Assembly: GCF_004769635.1 (NCBI RefSeq) | Contig: NZ_RQGH01000007.1 | Location: 62,001 to 126,000 of the forward strand | DNA from: Leptospira jelokensis | Lineage (GTDB): Bacteria > Spirochaetota > Leptospiria > Leptospirales > Leptospiraceae | Reading direction: 5' to 3' | DNA length: 64,000 nt | Program-made: the position numbers and the translations under genes | Shown: in pieces, positions 16,582-26,546 of the stretch | How positions within the stretch are numbered: the first letter of the stretch is position 1 | Layout of the letters: the number at the start of each line of letters is the position of its first letter | Notes under the pieces: generated by a model | The model's database searches: none | What the model saw: the letters and a program-made list of their open reading frames with translations, nothing else | What the model was told of the DNA's origin: nothing

Positions 16582-18165
16582 ATGGCCAAACAATCCGATG
16601 CATTTACAAAAAAAATTGAAGAAGGATACCCAAGTGACGGCTCCTTATTCCTTGGATGTGGAAAATTTGATGGGGATACCTTCCCAGAGGCCAAAGTACA
16701 AATCCCACTCTCTACCCTAAACCGGCACGGTCTCATCGCGGGCGCCACGGGAACTGGGAAAACAAAAACCTTACAACTCCTCACGGAAGCACTTTCCGAA
16801 GCAGGGGTTCCTGTTGTCCTTATGGACATCAAAGGGGACCTTTCGGGCCTTGCGGCAGAAGGGGAAGAAAACGAGAAAGTAAAGGAACGAAACAATATCC
16901 TAGGTGGGAAATGGTCACCAACCGCCTACCCTGTTGAATTTTTATCCATCTCCAAAGAACCTGGGGTCAAACTCCGGGCGACGGTTGCCGAATTTGGGCC
17001 CATTTTACTCTCTCGGATTTTAGAACTCAATGAAACCCAAAGCAGTGTGGTTTCCCTTGTCTTTAAGTACTGCGATGATTTGGGTCTCCCCGTACTCGAT
17101 CTTAAGGATTTTAAAAAAGCACTCCAATACATCAATGATGAAGGCAAAGAAGAACTGGAAAAAGAATACGGAACTGTATCCTCGCAAAGTGTTTCCATCA
17201 TCTTACGGAAGTTAATGGATCTTGAGAGCCAAGGGGGTGAGGATTTTTTTGGTGAACCTTCCTTTGATGTGAATGACCTCCTCCAGATCGAATCCAAAAA
17301 AGGAAAAATTTCCATTGTCAGGCTCACTGACATCCAAACCAAACCACGTCTTTTTTCTACGTTTATGTTATCACTCCTCACGGAAATATATGCGAATTTT
17401 CCAGAAGAAGGTGATTTGGAAAAACCAAAACTAGTCCTCTTTATTGATGAAGCCCATTTGGTCTTTGACGAGGCTTCTAGTGATTTATTAAAACAGATGG
17501 AAACGATGGTGCGCCTCATCCGTTCGAAAGGTGTGGGCATTATTTTTTGTACCCAATCTCCCACCGATTTACCAAAGGAAATTCTTGGCCAACTGGGTCT
17601 CAAGGTGCAACATGCCCTCCGCGCCTTCACAGCAAACGACCGCAAGGCGATTAAAACCGCCGCAGAGAACTACCCAGAAACCGATTTTTATGATACCAAG
17701 GAAGTGATCACAGAACTTGGGATTGGGGAAGCCTTCATCACTGCCCTGAGTACAAAGGGATCCCCCACTCCCCTTGTCCACACCCTTCTCGCACCACCTA
17801 AATCAAGGATGGGAACTCTCACAGACAAGGAACTGCAAACTTCGATTGGAAGCTCAGACCTAGTGAAAAAGTATGAAACCACCCTTGACCGGGAAAGTGC
17901 ACACGAAATGCTTTCCAAAAAAATGGAAACCATTGCCGAGGAAACGGAATCAGCAGAAGAGGAATCGGGATCGAAAAAACCCAAATCCAAACGTGCCAAG
18001 GAAAAGGAAGACCCTAGTTTTGTCGAAACCCTCTCCAAAAATCCCCTTGCTCGTGAAGTGGGAAGGACGGTCGCCAAGGAAGTCACTCGCGGTCTCCTGG
18101 GGATGCTCGGGGTGACACCGAAACGAGGGTCCAAACGGAAAAAAACGGGGTTATTTGGGTTCTAA
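16582..18165 (+). CDS. HerA-like ATPase, DUF853/YjgR family
   Basis: 527 residues with a P-loop GATGTGKTKT near residue 57 followed by a Walker B-like LFIDEAHLVF near 290 and a sensor/arginine-finger-type region IRSKGVGIIFCTQSPTDLP. The N-terminal GxGxxxG-type region and the overall length fit the DUF853 (YjgR) branch of the HerA/FtsK superfamily. These are hexameric ATPases of unclear function; HerA relatives act with NurA nuclease in DNA end processing, but no nurA is visible here. The C-terminus (about 455-527) is a highly charged, Lys-rich tail that may be disordered. A GAGGGAACC ribosome binding site precedes the ATG. It is transcribed alone, upstream of the groE operator. Confidence 0.88.
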   Translation: MAKQSDAFTKKIEEGYPSDGSLFLGCGKFDGDTFPEAKVQIPLSTLNRHGLIAGATGTGKTKTLQLLTEALSEAGVPVVLMDIKGDLSGLAAEGEENEKVKERNNILGGKWSPTAYPVEFLSISKEPGVKLRATVAEFGPILLSRILELNETQSSVVSLVFKYCDDLGLPVLDLKDFKKALQYINDEGKEELEKEYGTVSSQSVSIILRKLMDLESQGGEDFFGEPSFDVNDLLQIESKKGKISIVRLTDIQTKPRLFSTFMLSLLTEIYANFPEEGDLEKPKLVLFIDEAHLVFDEASSDLLKQMETMVRLIRSKGVGIIFCTQSPTDLPKEILGQLGLKVQHALRAFTANDRKAIKTAAENYPETDFYDTKEVITELGIGEAFITALSTKGSPTPLVHTLLAPPKSRMGTLTDKELQTSIGSSDLVKKYETTLDRESAHEMLSKKMETIAEETESAEEESGSKKPKSKRAKEKEDPSFVETLSKNPLAREVGRTVAKEVTRGLLGMLGVTPKRGSKRKKTGLFGF

Positions 18166-18172
18166 TTCTTTT

Positions 18173-18199
18173 TTAGCACTCTTCACCTGAAAGTGCTTG
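18173..18199 (+). promoter_or_regulatory. CIRCE-like operator 1 upstream of groES
   Basis: The perfect left half TTAGCACTC (18173-18181) is separated by nine bases from AAGTGCTTG, which matches the CIRCE right half GAGTGCTAA at six of nine positions. CIRCE is the binding site of the HrcA heat-shock repressor. The right half overlaps a TTGACC -35-like hexamer at 18197-18202. Confidence 0.7.
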
Positions 18200-18228
18200 A
18201 CCTCTTTCTCCTACAAACATTCTATGGT
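18197..18228 (+). promoter_or_regulatory. Possible vegetative promoter of groES-groEL
   Basis: TTGACC at 18197-18202 is a good -35. The -10 is unclear: TATGGT at 18223 gives a long 20-base spacer and TTCTAT at 18220 a 17-base spacer with a poor match. Its position between two CIRCE-like operators supports the assignment. Confidence 0.4.
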
Positions 18229-18236
18229 AACTGAGT

Positions 18237-18263
18237 TTAGCACTCTTTTTGAAATGTTGCTAA
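18237..18263 (+). promoter_or_regulatory. CIRCE-like operator 2 upstream of groES
   Basis: A second perfect TTAGCACTC (18237-18245), nine bases, then TGTTGCTAA (6/9 match to GAGTGCTAA). It would lie just downstream of the transcription start, 40 bases before the groES ATG, a classical place for HrcA repression and for CIRCE in the 5' leader. Confidence 0.7.
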
Positions 18264-18302
18264 ATTCGGAATCACCATTAGATTGCATACAAGGAGATAC
18301 TC

Positions 18303-18593
18303 ATGGCATCAATCAAACCTTTAGGCGACCGAGTAGTCGTAGAGCCAAAGAATGAGTCAGAAGAAAAAATCGGATCCATCATCGTACCAGACACTGCCAA
18401 AGAAAAACCACAAGAAGGCAAAGTGATCGCTGTGGGACAAGGCCGTTATGAAGACGGTAAACTCGTGCCTTTAGAAGTAAAGGTAGGAGACACAGTTCTT
18501 TACGGAAAGTATTCCGGAACAGAAATCAAACAAGGCGGAAAAGAATTACTCATCATCCGTGAAAGCGACATCCTCGGTGTTGTGACAAACTAA
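18303..18593 (+). CDS. groES: Co-chaperonin GroES (Hsp10)
   Basis: 96 residues, the standard length, with the N-terminal [12 protein letters not shown] and the mobile-loop region [23 protein letters not shown]. It caps the GroEL folding chamber. AAGGAG precedes the ATG by eight bases. groEL follows after 18 bases. Two CIRCE-like repeats upstream predict heat-shock control by HrcA. Confidence 0.99.
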   Translation: MASIKPLGDRVVVEPKNESEEKIGSIIVPDTAKEKPQEGKVIAVGQGRYEDGKLVPLEVKVGDTVLYGKYSGTEIKQGGKELLIIRESDILGVVTN

Positions 18594-18599
18594 ATCTAA

Positions 18600-20261
<1,662 letters not shown>

Positions 20262-20315
20262 ATCATCCCCTCATTTCACCTTTGGTCTGTTTGGTTCTTC
20301 CCAACAGGCCAACAC

Positions 20316-20353
20316 CAAAAAGGTCTCGAGAGTCACATCCGAGACCTTTTTTT
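20316..20353 (+). terminator. Bidirectional terminator after groEL
   Basis: The GGTCTCG/CGAGACC stem is extended by A:T pairs (20317-20328 and 20340-20351) with an 11-base loop. Seven T follow on the plus strand, and the mirrored A run gives T residues on the minus strand. The convergent release-factor-like gene has its stop codon inside the plus-strand T run, so one hairpin serves both genes. Confidence 0.9.
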
Positions 20354-20714
20354 ATGGGTCTTCTTTATATTTCTCCACTGCCCGTTTTTTTTGTTTCGAT
20401 TTTTGTTTGCGGATGGCATCAAGTTTCGCTCGGAATGTTTCTGGTCTCTCTTTTTTCTCCAATTCCAAACAAAGTAAATCGCGTGCCTTATAACGATTGA
20501 GCCCTTGGGTGCGATGGATGGAACACTTCACTTGTATTCCAGATGGGGTATGGAGTAAGACCACTGCGGTTGCCACCTTATTGACGTTTTGCCCCCCTTT
20601 TCCACTGGCCTTCACAAATTGTTCTTTGAAATCAGATTCGCGGATCCCAAGTGCCTCCATTCGTTTTTTGAGGGAGGCATTTTTTTCTGGGGAAACGGGG
20701 AAGTTAAGTGCCAT
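20352..20714 (-). CDS. Release-factor-like ribosome rescue protein (GGQ domain only)
   Basis: 120 residues holding just the class I release-factor catalytic domain: FVKASGKGGQNVNKVATAV (about 33-51) with the GGQ tripeptide that triggers peptidyl-tRNA hydrolysis, then HTPSGIQVKC and an Arg/Lys-rich tail (KQKSKQKKRAVEKYKEDP). There is no stop-codon-reading domain. Proteins of this type rescue stalled ribosomes. The pattern EEQFVK.SG.GGQ, VVLLHTPSGIQVKC and NRYKAR recalls mitochondrial mtRF-R (C12orf65) more than ArfB/YaeJ. It is monocistronic and shares a terminator with groEL. Distinguishing ArfB-like from mtRF-R-like would need alignment. Confidence 0.85.
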   Translation of the reverse strand: MALNFPVSPEKNASLKKRMEALGIRESDFKEQFVKASGKGGQNVNKVATAVVLLHTPSGIQVKCSIHRTQGLNRYKARDLLCLELEKKERPETFRAKLDAIRKQKSKQKKRAVEKYKEDP

Positions 20715-20788
20715 GATTTTGAATTTGTTGGATCGGAAACGGTAATGTTAAAAAGGATTTTGGTTTTAGGAACGGTAGTTTAAGAAAT

Positions 20789-20813
20789 AAACCCTTCTTT
20801 CGAGGAAGGGTTT
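20789..20813 (-). terminator. Probable terminator after the UVR-motif gene
   Basis: A 9-bp stem AAACCCTTC/GAAGGGTTT with a 7-base loop, 37 bases downstream of the stop on the minus strand, followed by a T-rich but interrupted run (ATTTCTT). Confidence 0.6.
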
Positions 20814-20849
20814 GGATCCTTTCGGTTGAATCGGAACCTAACGACTGTC

Positions 20850-21545
20850 TTACGTAGCGGTAGATTCTTCGATCTCTAAAATGCGCCTTCGCAAATCAGA
20901 AGCCGTTTCATAATTTTCGATTTGGATGGCATTGAACTTTTGGATGTACAGGCCAACCAGTTCGTCCCCCACTTTGCCTGGAACGGATAATGCTTTTTTA
21001 AAGTTATCAATATCAAGTGTGGGGTGGTTGTTATGGAAGTAGTCTACAATTCGTTCCATCTTAAGCCTTGTGGCTTCTCTTGCAATCCCTGATGTGTTAC
21101 GGAATTCCATGGATAGGTTTGCCAAGGTTTCGAGTGGTTCGCTCACTTGTTCGAGTTGGTCACTTAGAGTTTGGTTTTGTGTTTTCTTTTCTTTTGCCTT
21201 ACAGAATTCCACATAACGCATCACCATCGAATTGAATTGTTCCATTCGTTCTTGGATGTATTGGTTCGCCTGTTCTTTGTTTTCAGGCATTTGGAAGTCA
21301 GGGAGTTGCACCACATCATACAAATGGATGTTATCCGCAAGGATCTTCATCAGTTCCTCTTTGGATGGGAGTGCCACAGGGGGAAAGGTCACCACAGGGT
21401 AGTTGTCTCCGATTTTTAAGAAACTCACCACCACATTGGAGGCTATGATTTTACCACCTGGTGCAATCGGATTCTCTCCGAAGACATGGCAGTATGCGAT
21501 TAAATTCCCTGTTGGATTTGGTTTGGAACCGCGTTCAAAATTCAT
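20850..21545 (-). CDS. Conserved protein with C-terminal UVR-like motif
   Basis: 231 residues without signal peptide or membrane span. I do not recognise the N-terminal part; it begins with a beta-rich stretch (NLIAYCHVFGENPIAPGGKIIASNVVVSFLKI is in two blocks) suggesting an all-beta domain, followed by helices with a coiled tendency (about 95-190). The last 30 residues (YIQKFNAIQIENYETASDLRRRI) match the UvrB/UvrC interaction (UVR) motif, also found in McsA-type and Clp-associated proteins, so a protein-protein contact role is likely. It is last in the lipoyl-phosphoesterase-mrp run, 48 bases after mrp, and is followed by a hairpin. Confidence 0.7.
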   Translation of the reverse strand: MNFERGSKPNPTGNLIAYCHVFGENPIAPGGKIIASNVVVSFLKIGDNYPVVTFPPVALPSKEELMKILADNIHLYDVVQLPDFQMPENKEQANQYIQERMEQFNSMVMRYVEFCKAKEKKTQNQTLSDQLEQVSEPLETLANLSMEFRNTSGIAREATRLKMERIVDYFHNNHPTLDIDNFKKALSVPGKVGDELVGLYIQKFNAIQIENYETASDLRRRILEIEESTAT

Positions 21546-21592
21546 AGTGTATCCTTTAGACTAAGAAAAGCCAGAGAAGAAACAAGTGATTT

Positions 21593-22645
21593 TTACTCTT
21601 CCCAATTCGCAATTTGTTCTTCTAAATTCTTTGCAATCTGAAAATATGCCTCTTTCAAAGGAGAGTCTTTTGCGTCAAGTAAGGCAGGTTTCCCTGATTC
21701 ACCAGAACTCATCACATCGAGTGTGAGAGGGACAGCGCCAAGCTCTGGAACTCCCACTTGTTTGGAGAGTTTCTCTCCTCCCCCTTTGGAAAAAACATCC
21801 GTGACATGGCCACATTTCGGACAGGCAAATCCACTCATGTTTTCGACAATCCCAAGGATTGGTACTTTCACTTGTTTGAACATAGCGGCAGCACGACCGG
21901 CATCAAGCACAGCCACTTCTTGGGGAGTGGTGACAATCACAGCACCGTCTAGGTCAATGAGTTGGGCAAGGGAAAGTTGGACATCTCCCGTACCAGGTGG
22001 TAAATCGATAAACAAATAATCGAGTTCCCCCCAAACGACATCGTATAAGAACTGTTCAATGGCCTTTCCAAGCATGGGACCACGCCAAACCACAGGTTGG
22101 TCTTCTGTCACAAGAAACGAAAAGGAAATCAGTTTGATTCCATGTTTTTCGATCGGATAAATTTTATCTTCTTCGGACTTTAGGGCAACACGGCCATTGA
22201 TCCCAAACATCTTTCCTAGAGATGGTCCATAGATGTCTGCATCCATAATCCCCACCTTCTTGCCATTACGTGCGAGTGTACTTGCCAAATTGGCAGTCAC
22301 AGTGGACTTACCAACCCCACCCTTTCCCGAACCAACAGCGATGACTTTTTTCACACCAAAGATTCTGTTTCCATCTTCCATCTTTAAGTTTTGGTCGACT
22401 TCAAATTTAATCTTAACTTTGCCAGCACCTTCAATTTTTGAGATAAGCTGTCTTGTTTGTGCTTCGAGACCAATTTGCAAACGGCGGTCTGCATTCGGAG
22501 TTTTGATAAGGATTTCGATTCCCTCCTCAGTTGGTATGACCTTAGCCACCATACCGAGACTCACAATGTCTTTTTTGAGTTCCGGGTGTTTCACTTGCAT
22601 GAGTTGCCGTTGGATGGTTGTTAAATCAATTTTATCATTTGCCAT
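21593..22645 (-). CDS. mrp: Mrp/NBP35-type Fe-S cluster carrier ATPase
   Basis: 350 residues from ATG 22645, chosen over an upstream TTG because AAAGGA precedes this ATG by six bases. The N-terminal 90 residues are a MIP18/DUF59-like domain ([23 protein letters not shown]); then a deviant Walker [12 protein letters not shown] near 107-117, [16 protein letters not shown], and a CPKCGH pair near 275 for a bridging Fe-S cluster between subunits. It functions as a scaffold/carrier for Fe-S clusters. It lies ten bases after the metallophosphoesterase stop, so it is in the same operon. Confidence 0.95.
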   Translation of the reverse strand: MANDKIDLTTIQRQLMQVKHPELKKDIVSLGMVAKVIPTEEGIEILIKTPNADRRLQIGLEAQTRQLISKIEGAGKVKIKFEVDQNLKMEDGNRIFGVKKVIAVGSGKGGVGKSTVTANLASTLARNGKKVGIMDADIYGPSLGKMFGINGRVALKSEEDKIYPIEKHGIKLISFSFLVTEDQPVVWRGPMLGKAIEQFLYDVVWGELDYLFIDLPPGTGDVQLSLAQLIDLDGAVIVTTPQEVAVLDAGRAAAMFKQVKVPILGIVENMSGFACPKCGHVTDVFSKGGGEKLSKQVGVPELGAVPLTLDVMSSGESGKPALLDAKDSPLKEAYFQIAKNLEEQIANWEE

Positions 22646-22655
22646 GGTATGTCCT

Positions 22656-23519
22656 TTAGACAACTCCCTCTGTTTCTTCGTAAAGAATGGGATTTGTCTC
22701 TGTAAATTTGTTTTCTGAATAAATAAAACGACGGTAGTGAGTTTGTTTGCCTAGTTCAATCAAATGGAAACCACACTCATGTTTGAAATCGGATAACCGA
22801 GTACTCGATGCTGAATTGACAATGGTGAAGGGAGTTTCTTTGCCAGGGAGTTTCACCCAATTGGTATGGGTATGGCCATGTAAGTACAATTCAGGAGGGT
22901 TGGATTGTAAACCTTCCACCACTTCTTTTCGGTTGGACATTCGGTGGGAGGCCGATTCTACTTCTGTATTGGGATTCCACAAAGGGTGGTGGCCGACAAG
23001 AACGTAAGGATCTTTTGCAATCCCTACTGTTTTTTCTACGATTTCTTTTGCGACATACCCATTGGCAGTGATCCTTGGGATGGCAAGATTGGAATCCCAA
23101 CCGACAAAAAGTTTGCCTGCTATGCGTTTCGTTCGCAGGTAAAAATTTGGATGAGTCGGTTCTCCCATCCATTCTTCAAATGCCTTTTCGAACAAAGGAT
23201 TTGGTCCCATGGCACGTTTTTGGTACCGGTCATGGTTTCCTGGAATGAGGAACGTTTTGTCCGTAAGGATTGGTTTTAAGATGTCTTTTGCGTTTTGGAA
23301 TTCACTAGGGTGTGAAACGTTTGTTAGGTCCCCTGAAATCACCAGTGCATCATATTCTAAATTTTGAATGGTGTCCACCATCGCAGCAATGAGCACCACA
23401 GGGTGTTTTGATTTTCTCCTCACATGGTAATTGAGGTATCCGACAATTGCTTTTCCTCGAAGCGAAAATAGTGAGAGTTTCTTCGGGAAATGTAAATCGG
23501 AGATATGAAGGATTTTCAT
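22656..23519 (-). CDS. Calcineurin-like metallophosphoesterase
   Basis: 287 residues with all five metallophosphatase motifs in order: DLHF (D-x-H), GDLTN, GNHDRY, GHHP and GHTHTNW. Substrate unknown; the class includes cyclic nucleotide phosphodiesterases (CpdA-like), lipid-A precursor hydrolases and others. No signal peptide, so it is cytosolic. It overlaps the lipoyl-domain gene upstream by four bases (ATGA) and is ten bases before mrp. Confidence 0.92.
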   Translation of the reverse strand: MKILHISDLHFPKKLSLFSLRGKAIVGYLNYHVRRKSKHPVVLIAAMVDTIQNLEYDALVISGDLTNVSHPSEFQNAKDILKPILTDKTFLIPGNHDRYQKRAMGPNPLFEKAFEEWMGEPTHPNFYLRTKRIAGKLFVGWDSNLAIPRITANGYVAKEIVEKTVGIAKDPYVLVGHHPLWNPNTEVESASHRMSNRKEVVEGLQSNPPELYLHGHTHTNWVKLPGKETPFTIVNSASSTRLSDFKHECGFHLIELGKQTHYRRFIYSENKFTETNPILYEETEGVV

Positions 23520-23758
23520 TCGTTAATGTCCATGATTCCGAGGATATCTCCTTTTTTCACTACCGATCCTTGTTCTTTTAGGATTTTTTTTAAGGTGCCA
23601 GAATAGGGAGATTCCACTGGAAAAGCAGCTTTGTCCGTGACAAGTTCGATCACTTCGTCCCCTTCTTTTACTTCTTGGCCTTCTTTGCAAAGCCAACGGA
23701 CAAGTTCGATTTTTTCTGTATCACCTAAATCAGGAGTTTTTAGAAGGAATTCTTTCAT
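23516..23758 (-). CDS. Free-standing lipoyl/biotinyl attachment-domain protein
   Basis: 80 residues from ATG 23758 that constitute a single lipoyl domain: FLLKTPDLGDTEKIELVRW at the start, the modified Lys in ELVTDKAAFPVESPYSG (near residue 43) and a C-terminal GSVVKKGDILG half matching the pseudo-twofold fold. E2 components of 2-oxoacid dehydrogenases carry this domain joined to a catalytic core; here there is only the domain. The DKA motif is lipoyl-like (biotinyl domains have MKM). It could be a carrier of lipoate or a stand-alone cofactor shuttle. It is followed by the phosphoesterase with an ATGA overlap. Confidence 0.88.
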   Translation of the reverse strand: MKEFLLKTPDLGDTEKIELVRWLCKEGQEVKEGDEVIELVTDKAAFPVESPYSGTLKKILKEQGSVVKKGDILGIMDINE

Positions 23759-23847
23759 AAACAAACAAACCTGCTCACTCGGTCGGAAAACTGGTTTACA
23801 AAACCTTGTTTTCCCGTTTTTTTAACATAAAAGTTTAGCGAACCTCA

Positions 23848-24684
23848 ATGGCAAACGAGAAAATCAAATACAAAGGCACAGAAATCCTTCAAAACTTAGA
23901 CCAACTCATTGAAAAGGATTATTTCCATTTTGAACTCAAAGGTCTGACAAAATCAACCCGTGACATAGTAAACGAAGTGGTACAAGGGATACTGAACCGA
24001 GTGGGTGCAAACCCTCTCACATCCTTCCATCTTTTTAGTGGCCTTATGGAGGCACTCCTCAATGCAGTCAAAGCCAACACACGATTTGTCATTTTCCAAG
24101 ATGAACTCTTAAACAAACTCAAAGCACAAGGGCAAACCCCTGAAGAAGAAGCGGAAGAGTTACTCGATATCATCCTAGAAACAGAACCACTCCGGGATGC
24201 CATGCAACGTTACATTGTGCCCGATAAAATCAAAAAAGTGGTTCAAAAAATCCTCACACTTTCTGACAAAAAACGAACCAAAAAACACAATCTTTCAGAA
24301 GATGAAAAAGACTTCCTAACGATTGTTAAAGAAAAAGTAAAAAAGTATGATCTTAAGATTTCGATGAAAATTGAAATCCGTCCCACATCGGTTTACATTC
24401 GGATTCGGAACGATTCTCCTATTATGGGAATGGACTTAAACAGGATTCGCAAAAGTAGAGAGCGCCATGCCGAACTTGCCAAACAAGGGAACAGTGCTGA
24501 GTTTTTCCGCCCAGACTTTTTAGATGAAAAGGAAAGTGCAGGGTTTGGGATTGCGATGATTGATGAAGGGTTTTATAATTTAGGCCTTGATCCATTGGAA
24601 TGTTTTGACATCCAAACCAGTAAAAAAACCACCACAGTGTATTTGAATTACCCTCTCGATGCACTACAAAAAATGGAGTTTTGA
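23848..24684 (+). CDS. Uncharacterised protein with GHKL-ATPase-like features
   Basis: 278 residues, soluble, not a family I recognise by name. It resembles the fold of histidine-kinase-type ATPases: an N-box-like [20 protein letters not shown] near 65-85, a D-box-like region [13 protein letters not shown] near 192-205, and a Gly-rich loop [10 protein letters not shown] near 235. A Lys/Glu-rich helical insertion (about 85-170) separates N-box and D-box. No dimerisation/His domain is visible. The stop overlaps the TTG start of the downstream pabBC by four bases, so they are coupled. A regulatory ATPase or degenerate kinase is the best guess. Confidence 0.55.
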   Translation: MANEKIKYKGTEILQNLDQLIEKDYFHFELKGLTKSTRDIVNEVVQGILNRVGANPLTSFHLFSGLMEALLNAVKANTRFVIFQDELLNKLKAQGQTPEEEAEELLDIILETEPLRDAMQRYIVPDKIKKVVQKILTLSDKKRTKKHNLSEDEKDFLTIVKEKVKKYDLKISMKIEIRPTSVYIRIRNDSPIMGMDLNRIRKSRERHAELAKQGNSAEFFRPDFLDEKESAGFGIAMIDEGFYNLGLDPLECFDIQTSKKTTTVYLNYPLDALQKMEF

Positions 24685-26546
24685 TTCTTATCGAATCGAA
24701 CCCATTCTCATCCTTTGAAGAGAGCTACCGAAAGTTCGGTGGCCTTCTCTTCGAGGATACTCTCTCGAAACCAGGTTTTACCATTTCGGATCATTATTAT
24801 GATCCAAAAGAAACCATCAAACTAAGTTATGAGAAAAACCAAACCCTAACCCATCAAATCACATCCATTTTTGACAGACTTGATTTCGAACGAAAGAATG
24901 GTCTGTACCCTTGTGGGATCCTCTACTATGAGTTAGGTTATCATTTAATCGAAGGTTTGGAGCTTACAGAATCGAACCTAGAAGAAGGAACTCCACTCCT
25001 CCACATCACAGTGTTCCAAAAAAAAAAGAGGGTGGTATACAAAAATCCAGATCCAAACGAGATTTCAAATCACTCCATCTCGGAAATCAATCCTACATGG
25101 TCCAAAGCCGAGTATGAAGGAAAATGGAAACAAACCAATGAGTTTTTAAAACTCGGGGAAAGTTATGAATTGAATTTATGTTTTCCAGTGCATATGGAGA
25201 TCCAAGGTGATTTATTTTCCACCTACCAAAGTTTAAAATCAAAACAAAAAACCAAGTATTCTGTGTACTATCCGATGCAGGAAGATGGAAAGACCATCAT
25301 CTCACTTTCCCCCGAACTTTTTTTTGAGGTAAAAGGTGAGGAAATTTACACAGAACCAATGAAGGGAACCATTGTCAGAGGCAATACTGCGAGCGAAGAC
25401 CAAAAGAATTTTAACTACTTACAAACTTCCGAAAAAGAAAAAGCCGAAAATGTGATGATTACTGATTTGTACAGAAACGATTTGGGACGAATCGCCAAAC
25501 AAGGAACAGTCGAAGTAGAGGAACTGTTTTCCATCCAAGGGCTAAATACCGTATGGCAAATGGTTTCAAAACTGCGTGCCAAATTAAACCAACCATTTTC
25601 ATGGAACACAGTGCTTTCCGCATTGTTTCCATCGGGGTCCGTGATTGGTGCCCCAAAACAAAGGTCATTTTCGCTACTACGTTCCCTGGAAGGAAGGAAC
25701 CGTGGCAGTTATACGGGAGCTTTTTTCACATCAGAAGAAGAAAATTCGATTCCTTGGATCCGAACCAGTGTAACCATTCGTACATTAGAAATCAAGAGCA
25801 ATGGGAAGGATCACAAGGCAGTGTACGGAATTGGAAGTGGAGTGACAGTGCTTTCGAATCCGAATGGAGAATACGAAGAATGTTTATCCAAATTAAAAGT
25901 TCTCACAAATCCCATCCCTCCTCCTTTTGAAATCCTAGAAACGTTACGAGTAAGCAAAGGAAGGATCTTTTTAAAGGACCTCCATACCAAACGGATGGAA
26001 GGAACCGCAAAACGATTCGGTTTTCCGTTTTCAAAGGAAAAACTAAATGAAACCTTAGAAGATCTAAAATCCAAATTTTCCATTCCATCCAGGGTAAGAT
26101 TTTTACTCAAAGAAACAGGGGAATTCCACTTCGAATCCACAGCCTTACCCAAACGAACCAAACGTCCCAGAATCAAACTCTGTTTTTCGAATGTTCCCAT
26201 TGATTCCCAAAATATCTTTTTTTACCACAAAACAACGAATCGAAGTGAATACGACAAACGAATCGAAGTTTGTAAAGAAATGAAAGTGGATGATTCTATC
26301 CTCTTTGACAAAGAAGGAAGGGTTCTTGAGACAAACATTCGCAATTTGTTTTACAAACAAAATGGAACCTGGTACACTCCGACTTTGGATACCGGTGGCC
26401 TTCCGGGAGTCTTTCGAGAGTATTTACTCCGTAAACATTGGGTCACTGAAAAAATCACTTTCCAGGATGACCTGATGCATGCATCGGCCATCCTGACTGC
26501 CAATTCCGTTCGAGGTTTCGAACGGGTAACCCTTGTTACAGAATGA
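24681..26546 (+). CDS. pabB: Aminodeoxychorismate synthase component I fused to 4-amino-4-deoxychorismate lyase
   Basis: 621 residues combining two folate-synthesis enzymes. The N-terminal about 420 residues are PabB-like chorismate-binding: [11 protein letters not shown] with the active-site Lys characteristic of Pab[29 protein letters not shown] and GAFF. The C-terminal about 200 residues are class-IV aminotransferase/PabC-like: [30 protein letters not shown], a PLP-Lys candidate in [11 protein letters not shown] and ETNIRNLFY. It makes p-aminobenzoate from chorismate (with a glutamine amidotransferase supplied elsewhere). The TTG start overlaps the upstream GHKL-like gene. The 3' end overlaps convergent hslU by 11 bases. 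Confidence 0.92.
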   Translation: MILIESNPFSSFEESYRKFGGLLFEDTLSKPGFTISDHYYDPKETIKLSYEKNQTLTHQITSIFDRLDFERKNGLYPCGILYYELGYHLIEGLELTESNLEEGTPLLHITVFQKKKRVVYKNPDPNEISNHSISEINPTWSKAEYEGKWKQTNEFLKLGESYELNLCFPVHMEIQGDLFSTYQSLKSKQKTKYSVYYPMQEDGKTIISLSPELFFEVKGEEIYTEPMKGTIVRGNTASEDQKNFNYLQTSEKEKAENVMITDLYRNDLGRIAKQGTVEVEELFSIQGLNTVWQMVSKLRAKLNQPFSWNTVLSALFPSGSVIGAPKQRSFSLLRSLEGRNRGSYTGAFFTSEEENSIPWIRTSVTIRTLEIKSNGKDHKAVYGIGSGVTVLSNPNGEYEECLSKLKVLTNPIPPPFEILETLRVSKGRIFLKDLHTKRMEGTAKRFGFPFSKEKLNETLEDLKSKFSIPSRVRFLLKETGEFHFESTALPKRTKRPRIKLCFSNVPIDSQNIFFYHKTTNRSEYDKRIEVCKEMKVDDSILFDKEGRVLETNIRNLFYKQNGTWYTPTLDTGGLPGVFREYLLRKHWVTEKITFQDDLMHASAILTANSVRGFERVTLVTE

